Assembly: GCA_964557575.1 (NCBI GenBank)
Contig: CAZLBC010000033.1
Coordinates: 1 to 44,841 of the forward strand
Origin: CAZLBC01 sp964557575
GTDB lineage: Bacteria > Planctomycetota > Phycisphaerae > SM23-33
Direction of reading: 5' to 3'
DNA length: 44,841 bases
Shown: positions 7,480 through 15,867 of the stretch, one piece after another
Numbering within the stretch: position 1 is the stretch's first letter
Layout of the letters: each line of letters opens with the position of its first letter
The notes under the pieces: generated by a model
The model's input: only the letters and a program-made list of their open reading frames with translations
The model's database searches: none
What the model was told of the DNA's origin: nothing
Program-made: the position numbers and the translations under genes

Positions 7480-8583
7480 TCAACCGAGGGACATCCAGTC
7501 CTTGAGAACCGGTTGATACCCCTTGTGTTTGAGCATCCGTATAACCGCATCGACACTCCGCTCGTCGGCGATGGAAAACTGCGGGGTCGACCCGTCGCGG
7601 CGGGTATGTCCCCCCACCCGCGTCGTAGACCCCGCCGAGAGCCTGGTGATACCCAGGGGAAGCAGGTTCTCGCGGGTGGCCGCGTCCTCCCGCGTCGAAA
7701 GCGTAATGCCCACCCGCGGCAGAAATATACGCACGGCCGTAATAATCTGCACCAGTGCCCGCACGTCCACGTCGGCGGCGGGCAGGTATGTGCCGCCGTG
7801 CGGCCGCAACCGCGGGATCGAGACGCTGACCTCCAGGGCCGGCCAGGTATCCTGCAGGTACCGCGCGTGCATCGCCGTGTAATAGGCGTCCGTCCGCCAG
7901 TCACCCAGCCCCAGCAGCGCCCCGATGTTGACCCGCCGCATACCCGCCTCCGCCCCGCGTTCGGGGGCATGGAGGCGGTAGCGGTAATCCCTCTTGGGGC
8001 CGGCGGGATGCACCTCCCGGTACACCCGTTGATCGTAGGTCTCCTGGTAGATCGTCAGGCCGTCGACCCCCGCCCCGACCAGTTCACCGTATTCGTCGCG
8101 ATCCATCGCGTATACCTCGACGGCGATCGAGCTGAAATAGCCGGCGAGCACCTCAACGCAGCGCCGGATATACGAGACGGGCGTTTCCCGGCGGGAGGAA
8201 CCGGTGAGCACTAGCACGTGGCGCAAGCCGGTCGCCGCGATGTGCGCCGCCTCCCGTTTGACCTCGTCGACCGAGAGCTTGCTGCCGCCGCCGTTCCGGG
8301 CGCTGAAGCCGCAGTAGCGGCAGGCATTCTCGCAGTAATTCGAGAGGTACAGCGGCGTGTACAACTGCATGGTCCTGCCGAAATGCGCCGCGGTGAGCAC
8401 ATGAGACCGTTGAGCCATCGTCTCCAAAAGCGGCCCGGCCGCCGGCGAGAGCAGCGCGAGAAGATCGCGGTCGGAAAGAGAGGCCGAATCAACGGCCCGT
8501 TCCGCCTCGCGGGAGCCGATCGTCTGCATGACCGCGCCCGGGTCGAGCGCGGCGCAGCGTTCGTACCGCGAGAGGAATCCCAT
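7480..8583 (-). CDS. thiH: 2-iminoacetate synthase (radical SAM)
   Basis: The product is 367 aa. ThiH cleaves tyrosine by a radical SAM reaction to give dehydroglycine (2-iminoacetate) for thiazole formation. The radical SAM cluster motif is C-X3-C-X2-C in NYCENACRYCGF. Family signatures include LYLSNYCENAC, VEVYAMDRDEYGELVGAGVD and the C-terminal SAGSTTRVGGH. It follows thiG by 6 bp in the order nadA-thiS-thiG-thiH. Using ThiH rather than the oxygen-dependent glycine oxidase ThiO fits an anaerobe. Confidence 0.93.
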   Translation of the reverse strand: MGFLSRYERCAALDPGAVMQTIGSREAERAVDSASLSDRDLLALLSPAAGPLLETMAQRSHVLTAAHFGRTMQLYTPLYLSNYCENACRYCGFSARNGGGSKLSVDEVKREAAHIAATGLRHVLVLTGSSRRETPVSYIRRCVEVLAGYFSSIAVEVYAMDRDEYGELVGAGVDGLTIYQETYDQRVYREVHPAGPKRDYRYRLHAPERGAEAGMRRVNIGALLGLGDWRTDAYYTAMHARYLQDTWPALEVSVSIPRLRPHGGTYLPAADVDVRALVQIITAVRIFLPRVGITLSTREDAATRENLLPLGITRLSAGSTTRVGGHTRRDGSTPQFSIADERSVDAVIRMLKHKGYQPVLKDWMSLG

Positions 8584-8589
8584 GACCGG

Positions 8590-9363
8590 TCAACCGTCCG
8601 CCAGGAAACCGGTCAGGGGCGAAGAGGCCTCGCCGCGGGTGATCTGTCGGCCGGGGCCGGCCCGGTACGCCCGCCGCCCGGCGTCGACCGCCGCGGAAAA
8701 GGCCCGCGCCATCTGAACCGGATCGCCGGCGGTCGCCAGGGCGGTATTGACCAGGACCGCGTCGCACCCCAGTTCCATGCACTCGGCCGCCGCGGAGGGC
8801 AGCCCGATGCCGGCGTCGACGATAACCGGCACGTCGATCTCCGCAACCATGATGCGCACCAGTTCCCGCGTCCTGAGCCCCCGGTTGCTGCCGATGGGGG
8901 CGCCCAGCGGCATGACCGCCGCCGCGCCGGCATCGACCATTCGCCGGGCGGCGGCCAGGTCCGGATTCATGTAGGGCAGGACGGTGAACCCCTCCGCCGC
9001 CAGGGTCTCCACCGCCGTCAGCGTCTCGGCATTATCCGGCAGGAGGTACGTGTTGTCGCGAATCACCTCGACCTTGACCCACGTCCCGAGTCCCGCGGCG
9101 CCGGCGAGCCGGGCTATCCGCACGGCCTCGTCCGCGTCCCGCGCGCCGGACGTGTTGGCCGCGACAACGCACCGCGCAGGGATATGGTCCAGTATGTTTT
9201 CGTCGGCGGAATCGGTATCCACACGGCGCATCGCCACGGTCACGATCTCGGCGCCGGACGCGTCGAGCACCGCCCCCACCACCGCCTTGGCGGAGAACTT
9301 GCCCGTTCCGACGAGGAACCGGCTGGTGAATGCCCTGCCGCCGATCACGAGGGTATCATCCAT
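8590..9363 (-). CDS. thiG: Thiazole synthase
   Basis: The product is 257 aa, the normal size. ThiG joins deoxyxylulose phosphate, 2-iminoacetate and ThiS-thiocarboxylate sulfur into thiazole phosphate, as a TIM barrel. Motifs: FLVGTGKFS at the N-terminus, GAEIVTVAMRRV, VLPYMNPDLAAARRMVDAGA, the phosphate-binding PLGAPIGSNRGL and VDAGIGLPSAAAECMELG. The catalytic lysine should be in the WVKVEVI segment. It is placed 2 bp after thiS and 6 bp before thiH. Confidence 0.95.
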   Translation of the reverse strand: MDDTLVIGGRAFTSRFLVGTGKFSAKAVVGAVLDASGAEIVTVAMRRVDTDSADENILDHIPARCVVAANTSGARDADEAVRIARLAGAAGLGTWVKVEVIRDNTYLLPDNAETLTAVETLAAEGFTVLPYMNPDLAAARRMVDAGAAAVMPLGAPIGSNRGLRTRELVRIMVAEIDVPVIVDAGIGLPSAAAECMELGCDAVLVNTALATAGDPVQMARAFSAAVDAGRRAYRAGPGRQITRGEASSPLTGFLADG

Positions 9364-9365
9364 GG

Positions 9366-9563
9366 TCAGCCGCCCCCCACGAAAGACACGATCTCGATGA
9401 CGTCATGCTCACAAAGAACGGTATCGGGCCAACGTTCCCGGAGGACGACCGCGCGATTTCGTTCCACGACGATTCTGTCGGGATCGAGGCAACCGCCGGC
9501 CACCAGGTCCGCCACCGTCTTCGCGTCCACCGTTCGCTCTTCGCCGTTTATCCGTATGTTCAT
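9366..9563 (-). CDS. thiS: Sulfur carrier protein ThiS
   Basis: The product is 65 aa with a ubiquitin-like fold. Its C-terminus is adenylated and converted to thiocarboxylate to carry sulfur to ThiG. The sequence opens MNIRINGEERTVDAKTVADL and ends VSFVGGG, so the required diglycine tail is present with one extra Gly. The ATG at 9563 overlaps the nadA stop codon in an ATGA junction, which decides the start. The gene lies in nadA-thiS-thiG-thiH. Confidence 0.93.
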   Translation of the reverse strand: MNIRINGEERTVDAKTVADLVAGGCLDPDRIVVERNRAVVLRERWPDTVLCEHDVIEIVSFVGGG

Positions 9564-10507
9564 CGCTGCCGGTTCCTGCCGGGCGCGGCGGGCACGCCGA
9601 GCGTTTCCACCATGCTCTCCACGGCCCGCCGCGCCCGCCGGGCGACGGCCGCCGGCACGCGGACCTTCCATACCATATCCTCCAGCGACCGCAGAATCTT
9701 TTCCCGGTCGATCTTCTTCATGTTCGGACACACCGCGGCCTCGGAGACGGGATAGAATTGCTTATCGGGGTGTTCCCGCCTGAGCCGGTAGACCAGCCCC
9801 AGCTCCGTGCACACGATGAACTCCCGGGCGGCAGATTCCCGCGCCCAAGCCAGCATGCCGCCCGTCGAAAGTGCACAGTCGCCGCGCTCGACGACGTCCG
9901 GCGGGCACTCCGGATGCACCATCACTTCGGCGGCCGGGTGCGCGGCCTTCAGGCGCACGATATCCTCGGCAAGTATGCGGGCGTGTGTCGGACAGTATCC
10001 TTCGTAGAGGACCAGGTCCCGCCCGGTCACGTCGGCGACGTAGGAACCGAGGTAGCGGTCGGGAATGAATATGATCCGCCGGGACGGATCGATCGATGCG
10101 ACAACCGCAACGGCGTTCGAGGACGTGCAGCAGCAGTCGCTCTCCGCCTTGACGGCCGCGGACGAGTTGACGTACGAGAGGACCACGGCATCGGGATACC
10201 GCTGCTTGAGTTTCCTGACCTCGTCGACGGGCGCCATGTCGACCATGGGGCAGCCGGCTTCGGGCTCGGGTATCAGTATCGTCTTGCCCGGGCACAGGAT
10301 AGCCGCGGTTTCGGCCATGAACCGGACGCCGCAGAATACGATGACCTCCGCGTCGCTCGCGGCAGCGGTTCTGCTCAGGCCGAGGGAATCGCCGACGTAA
10401 TCAGCGGTATCCTGCACTTCCGGCAACTGGTAATTATGCGCGAGTATGATCGCGTTCCTGTCGTGTTTGAGCCGCTCGATCTGTTCAGTCAGGGGATCCA
10501 TCGGCAT
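9560..10507 (-). CDS. nadA: Quinolinate synthase
   Basis: The product is 315 aa. NadA condenses iminoaspartate and dihydroxyacetone phosphate into quinolinate for NAD and holds an oxygen-labile [4Fe-4S] cluster. Motifs: AIILAHNYQLPEVQDTADY at the N-terminus, VFCGVRFMAETAAIL, VSYVNSSAAVKAESD-like, CTSSNAV, HPECPP and the C-terminal AVCPNMKKI. The expected cluster cysteines are in VFCGVRFM, VHPECPP and AVCPNM. It begins the thi operon in this window. A candidate Rrf2-type site lies about 57 bp upstream. The start (ATG 10507) has only a weak ribosome site; ATG 10501 is an alternative. Confidence 0.94.
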   Translation of the reverse strand: MPMDPLTEQIERLKHDRNAIILAHNYQLPEVQDTADYVGDSLGLSRTAAASDAEVIVFCGVRFMAETAAILCPGKTILIPEPEAGCPMVDMAPVDEVRKLKQRYPDAVVLSYVNSSAAVKAESDCCCTSSNAVAVVASIDPSRRIIFIPDRYLGSYVADVTGRDLVLYEGYCPTHARILAEDIVRLKAAHPAAEVMVHPECPPDVVERGDCALSTGGMLAWARESAAREFIVCTELGLVYRLRREHPDKQFYPVSEAAVCPNMKKIDREKILRSLEDMVWKVRVPAAVARRARRAVESMVETLGVPAAPGRNRQR

Positions 10508-10563
10508 GTTTTTTCAACAGTTCCGCACGAAAAATGTATCATTACAATTTATATTGGACTATA

Positions 10564-10580
10564 TTGATCAACTTACTCAA
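10564..10580. promoter_or_regulatory. Candidate Rrf2/IscR-type operator, site B
   Basis: TTGATCAACTTACTCAA lies in the 190-bp AT-rich divergent gap between nadA and the TSUP gene. It differs from site A (7408) at few positions and fits TTGATCAAYWTANTC. Upstream, TATATTGGACTATA also resembles TATATTGACTAT next to site A. Placement allows control of nadA-thiSGH, the TSUP-thiF genes, or both. Confidence 0.5.
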
Positions 10581-10697
10581 TTATAATAACCCGGCAATGA
10601 GAAATTCAAACAGAAACCGTACCGAGACGTGCTTTTGTTTCGGTACCGAGCCGCGTCAAAAACATAGTATGATTCTGTCACCGAGGAGTTTTTATAC

Positions 10698-11144
10698 ATG
10701 GAATACTGGCTGGGATACCTTCTGCTCGGACTGGCGGCAGGCATATTCGGCGCCACGCTCGGCATCGGTGGTGGTGTCATCATGGTGCCGGCCCTGGCCA
10801 TACTGTTTCACTTCCCGCAGAAATCCGCGCAGGGAATCAGCCTCGCCGCGATGGTACTGATGGCGGCGGTGGCCGCCACCCGGTACGTCGCCAATCCCGC
10901 CATCACGGTCGACCTGCGGGCGGCGGGCCTTATCGGCGCCGCGGCGGTCGGCGGCGCGCTGGTCGGGTCGTGGCTGGTGGGATACCTGCCCGTGGGCGTC
11001 CTGCGGAAACTGCTGGCGGCGGTCATGGTCATCGCGGCAATCAAGCTGGCCTTCACGGGCAGGACACCGGCAGCGACGCGCGATCGCCCCTCTCCTCCCG
11101 CCGCAGAACAGGCAGTCGACGGGGAATCCGGGGTGGAACCATGA
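10698..11144 (+). CDS. Half-size TSUP (TauE/SafE) family transporter
   Basis: The product is 148 aa with about four membrane helices (near residues 3-35, 45-63, 73-93 and 98-118). The signature LGIGGGVIMVPALAILF of the TSUP family is in the first helix pair. Full TSUP proteins have about 250 residues and 7-8 helices, so this is a half-length form that would need to dimerise. Family members move sulfite, sulfonates, thiosulfate or related anions, which suits the sulfur genes around it. CCGAGGAG precedes the ATG. The stop overlaps the thiF start by 4 bases. Confidence 0.82.
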   Translation: MEYWLGYLLLGLAAGIFGATLGIGGGVIMVPALAILFHFPQKSAQGISLAAMVLMAAVAATRYVANPAITVDLRAAGLIGAAAVGGALVGSWLVGYLPVGVLRKLLAAVMVIAAIKLAFTGRTPAATRDRPSPPAAEQAVDGESGVEP

Positions 11145-11947
11145 ATATCCTGATCGCCGAACGCCAGACGGATATCGAGCCGGGCACCCGCCTGATGGCC
11201 CTCCGCGATCAGGTCAAGCCGGGGGCCGACGTCGTGGTCCGCAACGGTGCCCCCGCCTCCGCCGACGTCGAACTGCAGGAGGGCGACCGCGTCGTATTTA
11301 TCCGCCGGGGCGAACGGCCCGGCGCCGAGGAACTCGAACACCTCCTCGCCGCCCGCCACACCCCGGGCGTTCACGAGAAGGTCAAACATGCGCGCGTCGG
11401 TATCGCCGGACTGGGGGGACTCGGCTCGGCGGTCGCCATCGCCCTCGCCCGCATCGGAATCGGCGCACTCGTCCTCGCCGACTTCGACGTCATCGAGCCG
11501 TCGAACCTCAATCGCCAGCACTACTTCATCGACCAGATCGGCATGCCGAAGACGGCGGCAATGGCCCTTACCCTCGAGCGGATCAACCCGTGCATCACGG
11601 TGGAAACCCACCGGGTGAAACTCGACCCCGAGAATATTCCGACAATCTTCGCCGGCGTCGATCTGATGGTGGAGGCCTTCGACACCGCCGCGGGAAAGGC
11701 GATGCTGGCCGGCAGCTTCGCGGGCGCCTTCCCGGATATCCCCCTGGTCATGGCGTCGGGACTCGCCGGGTACGGCCCCGGCGATACGATCGGCCTGAAA
11801 CGGCTGTCCGCCAACATCTATATCGTCGGCGACCTGACCAGCGGCGCCGAACCGGGCCGCGGCCTGATGGCCCCCCGGGTCGGCATCGCAGCCCACATGC
11901 AGGCAAACACGGCGCTGCGCCTGCTGCTGGGGACGGAGGATCGTTAG
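11141..11947 (+). CDS. thiF: ThiF-type adenylyltransferase with N-terminal ThiS-like domain
   Basis: The product is 268 aa. Residues 1 to about 62 form a ubiquitin-like ThiS-type domain (VRNGAPASADVELQEGDRVV), but it does not end in a free diglycine. The rest is an E1-like domain with nucleotide motif VGIAGLGGLGSAVAIALAR, the FDVIEPSNLNRQHYF segment and the adenylation region FDTAAGKAM. Such ThiF proteins activate ThiS in organisms that use ThiH. No CxxC zinc motifs are present and only one Cys is seen, unlike E. coli ThiF. An ATGA overlap links it to the TSUP gene. It probably serves the divergent thiS-thiG-thiH operon. Confidence 0.85.
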   Translation: MNILIAERQTDIEPGTRLMALRDQVKPGADVVVRNGAPASADVELQEGDRVVFIRRGERPGAEELEHLLAARHTPGVHEKVKHARVGIAGLGGLGSAVAIALARIGIGALVLADFDVIEPSNLNRQHYFIDQIGMPKTAAMALTLERINPCITVETHRVKLDPENIPTIFAGVDLMVEAFDTAAGKAMLAGSFAGAFPDIPLVMASGLAGYGPGDTIGLKRLSANIYIVGDLTSGAEPGRGLMAPRVGIAAHMQANTALRLLLGTEDR

Positions 11948-11986
11948 ACGGCGCCGATGAACAGCTATCGAGAACAGGAGCATACG

Positions 11987-12259
11987 ATGCAGGTGACATT
12001 CACCTACCTGGCACAAATCAGAAAAGAGGCCGGCACCGGCGCCGAGGAGATCGTCCTGGACGACGGGGCGTCGATCACCGGCGGTATCGGCGTCGCGGCC
12101 GGACAACACGGCGAAGGGTTCCGGAAACTGGTGGCGGACGAAAACGGATCGGTTCGACCGAGCCTGCTGGTGCTGGTCAACGGCCGTCCCGCCGGGCCCG
12201 ACCAACGCCTGTCGCCCGGCGACGAGGTCACCCTGCTCAGCGCGGTTGCCGGAGGGTGA
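11987..12259 (+). CDS. MoaD/ThiS-like sulfur carrier
   Basis: The product is 90 aa with a ubiquitin-like fold. It starts MQVTFTYLAQIRKEAGT, has the PSLLVLVNGRP turn, and ends LLSAVAGG, giving the diglycine tail that is adenylated by an E1 partner. ACAGGAG precedes the ATG at 11987, so an upstream start at 11957 is rejected. The next gene, 4 bp on, is an E1-like enzyme, and a molybdate/tungstate transporter follows. The likely role is as the MoaD subunit of molybdopterin synthase; a dedicated sulfur carrier for another pathway is possible. Confidence 0.85.
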   Translation: MQVTFTYLAQIRKEAGTGAEEIVLDDGASITGGIGVAAGQHGEGFRKLVADENGSVRPSLLVLVNGRPAGPDQRLSPGDEVTLLSAVAGG

Positions 12260-12263
12260 GCGC

Positions 12264-13013
12264 ATGCCTTTCAGGAACACCCCTTTAAACGACGAAGAAC
12301 GCGCCACCTACGAGTGGCAGATGACGGTCCCCGGTTTCGGCGAGGAGGGCCAGGAAAAACTCAAGGCCGCCACCGCCCTGGTCAGCCGCTGCGGCGGGCT
12401 GGGCGGCCCGCTCGCCTACAACCTGGCGGCGGCCGGCATCGGCACGCTCATCATTGCCCACGGCGGGACGGTCAAGCACAGCGACCTGAACCGGCAGATC
12501 ACCAACACCTACGACTGGCTCGGCAAGACGCGCGTCGAATCGGCCCGGCGGCGACTGCAGGAACTCAATCCGCGGCTGGAGATCAAGGCGGTCCCCGCGA
12601 ATATCTGCGAGGAAAACGCCGCGGAACTCGTCGGGAAGGCCGACATCGTCTTCGACGCCGCGCCCCTGTTTTGCGAGCGGTTCCTGATGAACCGTGAATG
12701 CGTGCGTCGGGGCATTCCCCTTATCGAGGCGGCCATGTACAGCCTCGAGGGACAAGTCACCACGATCATTCCGGGCCACACCCCCTGTCTCGCCTGCCTC
12801 TACCCCGAGGACCCGCCGGCATGGCGGCGGCAGTTTCCCGTGTTCGGCGCGGTGTCGGCCCTGGCCGCGGCCGTCGCGGCGATGGAGGGGTTAAAGGTCA
12901 TTGCCGGCTTTGGCGAAACGCTGGCCGGCACCCTGCTCTACTACGACACCGCGAACATGACGTTCCGCACGATCCCGATCAAGAGACGAAAGGACTGCCC
13001 CGTCTGTGGATAA
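12264..13013 (+). CDS. MoeB/HesA-type E1-like adenylyltransferase
   Basis: The product is 249 aa. Motifs: the nucleotide loop SRCGGLGGPLAYNLAAAG, HSDLNRQITNTYDWLGKTR (the NRQ segment of the E1 fold), and zinc ligands CLAC (in HTPCLACLYPE) and a C-terminal CPVC. The glycine loop carries Arg-Cys where most members have Gly, which may be a family variant. It should adenylate the C-terminus of the MoaD-like protein encoded 4 bp upstream. GGAGGG precedes the ATG at 12264. The stop overlaps the next GTG start by 8 bases, so carrier, E1 and transporter form one operon. Confidence 0.87.
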   Translation: MPFRNTPLNDEERATYEWQMTVPGFGEEGQEKLKAATALVSRCGGLGGPLAYNLAAAGIGTLIIAHGGTVKHSDLNRQITNTYDWLGKTRVESARRRLQELNPRLEIKAVPANICEENAAELVGKADIVFDAAPLFCERFLMNRECVRRGIPLIEAAMYSLEGQVTTIIPGHTPCLACLYPEDPPAWRRQFPVFGAVSALAAAVAAMEGLKVIAGFGETLAGTLLYYDTANMTFRTIPIKRRKDCPVCG

Positions 13014-13911
13014 CAGCACACACAATACGGTCTCGCGCGGGCCGGCGGCGGCCCGGCCGCTTTTACTTGCCCTGGCATGCGCGGCAACGATGCCGTTTTC
13101 GGGCTGCACGACACGTGAGGATACATCACCGCCGGTCACCGTACTGTGCGGGGCGGCGAGCAAACCCGCGATGGAGGAGTGCGCCGCCGCATTCGAACGC
13201 GAGACGAGCATAGGAGTCGACGTCCAGTTCGGCGGCTCCGGCCACATGCTCTCGCAACTGCAGATGGGGGGGCGCGGCGACCTCTACATACCGGGATCGC
13301 CCGACTACATGCGCATGGCGCGGCGGGCGGGAGTCGTCCACGACAGCGTTACCATACTCGCCTACCTGGTGCCCGCAATACTCGTCCAGAATGACAATCC
13401 CCGGAACATTCGTTCGCTGGCGGACCTGCAGAAAGAGGGCATCGCGGTCGGCAGCGGCAATCCCACCGCGGTCTGCGCCGGCCTGTACGCGGTGGAGCTG
13501 CTGGAGAATGCCGGCCTCCTCGACAACGTGTCGAAAAACGTGGTGGTCCACACGGAGAGCTGCTCGAAGACCGCCGCCGTCGTTTCGCTGAAGAAGGTGG
13601 ATGCGGTCCTGGGCTGGCGGGTCTTCGCCGCGTGGAACCCGCGACGTATCGAGGCCGTGCCGATCGACCCCGGCATGGTTCCCCGGCTGGGCTACGTTCC
13701 GGCGGCGATCTGCCGCGGCGCCCCGAACCCCGGCGGCGTTCGCCGCTTCCTGGCATTTCTCGCGGGGCCGGAGGGACAACACATCTTCGCGAAATGGGGC
13801 TACCTGGCGACCAAACGGGAGGCGCGGAAACACGCGCCGGATGCGAGTATCGGCGGACGCTACCGCCTCCCCGACCGATTCCGGCGCGACGGCGGGAGCC
13901 CGCGGCCATGA
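13006..13911 (+). CDS. Molybdate/tungstate ABC transporter binding lipoprotein
   Basis: The product is 301 aa. A signal peptide ends in the lipobox FSGC (near residue 33), so it is a lipoprotein that captures substrate outside the membrane. It belongs to the ModA/WtpA-like type II binding fold: VTVLCGAASKPAMEECAAAFE, the FGGSGHMLSQLQMG anion loop, DLYIPGSPDYM, and the ModA-like end GPEGQHIFAKWGYL. The GTG start at 13006 is required to keep the signal peptide. Molybdate and tungstate cannot be told apart from the sequence. The next gene overlaps by 4 bases. Confidence 0.87.
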   Translation: MDNSTHNTVSRGPAAARPLLLALACAATMPFSGCTTREDTSPPVTVLCGAASKPAMEECAAAFERETSIGVDVQFGGSGHMLSQLQMGGRGDLYIPGSPDYMRMARRAGVVHDSVTILAYLVPAILVQNDNPRNIRSLADLQKEGIAVGSGNPTAVCAGLYAVELLENAGLLDNVSKNVVVHTESCSKTAAVVSLKKVDAVLGWRVFAAWNPRRIEAVPIDPGMVPRLGYVPAAICRGAPNPGGVRRFLAFLAGPEGQHIFAKWGYLATKREARKHAPDASIGGRYRLPDRFRRDGGSPRP

Positions 13912-14711
13912 ATGCCCGCGGACTGCTGCAGGAGCGTGTTTTCCAGGTATCGGTGGGGACCACCCTGGCGGTACTGGTCCTGTTTTTCGCCGGGCTCGTC
14001 CTGTCGCTCGCCGCGTCCACCTCGCTTGCCGAGCTGTGGGAACTGCTCTCCTCGCGGCATCTCCTCTTCGCCGTCAAACTGAGCCTCGTCACCGCGACAA
14101 CCGCGACCGCGGGCGCGGTCACCCTCGCGCTCCCGGCGGCCTACGCGCTGTCGCAGTGGGAGTTCAGGGGCAAGGCACTCGTGGATACCCTCCTTGATCT
14201 CCCCATCGTCCTCTCCCCCGTCGCCCTCGGTGCGGCGCTCCTGGTGTTTTCCAGCACCCCGCCCGGCCGGTTCATCGAAAACAACATCGGCGATTTCGTT
14301 TTCGCGGTCCCCGGCATCATCATCGCGCAATTCACCGTCGTGGTGGCCCTGGCCACCCGCCTGCTGAAATCGACGTTCGACATGATCGATCCCCGCTATC
14401 TCGGCGTGGCCCGGGTCATGGGATGCTCGGCATTCCAGGCCTGCCGCACGGTGGCCCTGCCGCTGTCCCGCCCGGGGATCATCGCCGCCGTCATCCTGAC
14501 CTGGGCGCGAGCCATCGGCGAATACGGCGACTCGGTGACCCTCGCCGGCGCGACGGCGATGAAGACCGAGACGCTGCCCATCGCGATCAATCTCAGCCTC
14601 GCCTCGGCCGAGGTGGAAAAGGCCGTAGCCGTGATATTCGTCCTGATCGCCATAGCCGGCGCGGCCCTCCTGATCCTGCGGTGGCTGGGTCGCCGGAGCG
14701 CGGTGCGATGA
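13908..14711 (+). CDS. Molybdate/tungstate ABC transporter permease
   Basis: The product is 267 aa, ModB/WtpB-like with about six membrane helices. The EAA loop, which contacts the ATPase, is in MGCSAFQACRTVALPLSRPG, and the family tail TWARAIGEYGDSVTLAGAT is clear. It starts with an ATGA overlap with the binding protein and ends with an ATGA overlap with the ATPase gene, so the three subunits are translationally coupled. Confidence 0.9.
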   Translation: MNARGLLQERVFQVSVGTTLAVLVLFFAGLVLSLAASTSLAELWELLSSRHLLFAVKLSLVTATTATAGAVTLALPAAYALSQWEFRGKALVDTLLDLPIVLSPVALGAALLVFSSTPPGRFIENNIGDFVFAVPGIIIAQFTVVVALATRLLKSTFDMIDPRYLGVARVMGCSAFQACRTVALPLSRPGIIAAVILTWARAIGEYGDSVTLAGATAMKTETLPIAINLSLASAEVEKAVAVIFVLIAIAGAALLILRWLGRRSAVR

Positions 14712-15856
14712 TCCGTATCGAACATCTCGCCTGCGCGGCCGGCGACTTTCGCCTGTCCGGGATCAACTTCACCGTGGCGGAAGGCGAGTATTTCGTCACC
14801 CTGGGCCCCACCGGCGCCGGCAAGACCGTCCTGCTGGAGTGCATCGCGGGCTTGCACCCCAACCCGCCCGGCAGCGTCCGGATCGGCGGGCAAGACGTCT
14901 CGTCGTGGATGCCCGAGAAGAGAAATATCGGCTACGTGCCGCAGGACTACGGCCTCTTCCCCTTCATGACCGTCGAGGAGAACATCCTGTTTCCCCTGCG
15001 GCTTCGTTCCGGCCCCGACGGCGACGGCCGGGCCGCCGTTCGCGAAGCGATCGAATTGCTCCATATCGATCACCTCCTCGGCCGCAACCCCGCGTCCCTG
15101 AGCGGGGGAGAGCGGCAGCGGGTGGCCCTCGCGCGGGCCCTGGCCGTCCGGCCGCGGCTCCTCCTGATGGACGAGCCATACTCAGCCATCCACGGCGGGC
15201 TGCGCCGCAAGCTCTGGCTGGACATGAAAATCCTGCACGCCCGCTTCAACACGACCGTAATCCACGTCACCCACGACCTCGAGGAGGCATTCGCGCTCGG
15301 CCGCCGCGCGGCGGTTCTCGCCGGCGGATCGATCATGCAGGTCGGCACCCGGGAGCACATTCTGCGGAATCCGGCGAACCGTCGCGTCGCCGAATTCCTC
15401 GGCATGGTCAATATTTTCGCGGGCGAGGTGGCCGGCGTGGATGCCGAACGGGGGTACCTGGATATCGTCTCCGGTGGACGGCGGTTCGTCGCGCCGCGCC
15501 GGGAAGGCATTGAACCGGGACAGGCGGTCGAATTCTGCATACACGCCGACCGTCTCCGGCTCAACGGCGAAGCCCGTTACGGCGCGGCAGGCGGCTACGC
15601 CGGTGTGACAACCCGCGTGATCGACTCAATCAATCACCGCGGCGGCAGGAGTATCTACCTGCACATCGACGGATCGCGCTGCAGTTGCCGGGAGTACGAC
15701 CTGGAACTGCAGCTTCCCGATACCTCCCCCTACGTGAATCTCTGCCGGGCCGGCTCAACACTGGAAGTTACCATACCCGCGTCGGCGGTACACGTGTTTC
15801 GGGGGCAGCCGCCGAACAGCGGCGCAGATCCCTCCTGCGATTGCCGTTTGAACTGA
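14708..15856 (+). CDS. Molybdate/tungstate ABC transporter ATPase
   Basis: The product is 382 aa. Walker A is GPTGAGKT, the Q-loop is YVPQDYGLFPFM, the signature is LSGGERQRVALARALA, Walker B is LLLMDEPYSAI, and the H-loop is HVTHDLEEAF. The D-loop departs from the usual SALD and reads SAIHGGL. About 125 C-terminal residues (FAGEVAGVD onward) form an OB/TOBE-like regulatory domain, longer than a single TOBE. A Cys-containing tail (SRCSCRE and PSCDCRLN) is unusual and could bind metal. It completes the transporter and ends 11 bp before a convergent thioredoxin gene. Confidence 0.9.
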   Translation: MIRIEHLACAAGDFRLSGINFTVAEGEYFVTLGPTGAGKTVLLECIAGLHPNPPGSVRIGGQDVSSWMPEKRNIGYVPQDYGLFPFMTVEENILFPLRLRSGPDGDGRAAVREAIELLHIDHLLGRNPASLSGGERQRVALARALAVRPRLLLMDEPYSAIHGGLRRKLWLDMKILHARFNTTVIHVTHDLEEAFALGRRAAVLAGGSIMQVGTREHILRNPANRRVAEFLGMVNIFAGEVAGVDAERGYLDIVSGGRRFVAPRREGIEPGQAVEFCIHADRLRLNGEARYGAAGGYAGVTTRVIDSINHRGGRSIYLHIDGSRCSCREYDLELQLPDTSPYVNLCRAGSTLEVTIPASAVHVFRGQPPNSGADPSCDCRLN

Positions 15857-15867
15857 ATCCCCGCGAC

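Noticed and set aside
10605..10660. A riboswitch or Moco/TPP element before the TSUP-thiF genes
   Set aside because: A 7-bp stem (GTACCGA with TCGGTAC) is visible, but none of the conserved TPP or Moco riboswitch sequence is recognisable.
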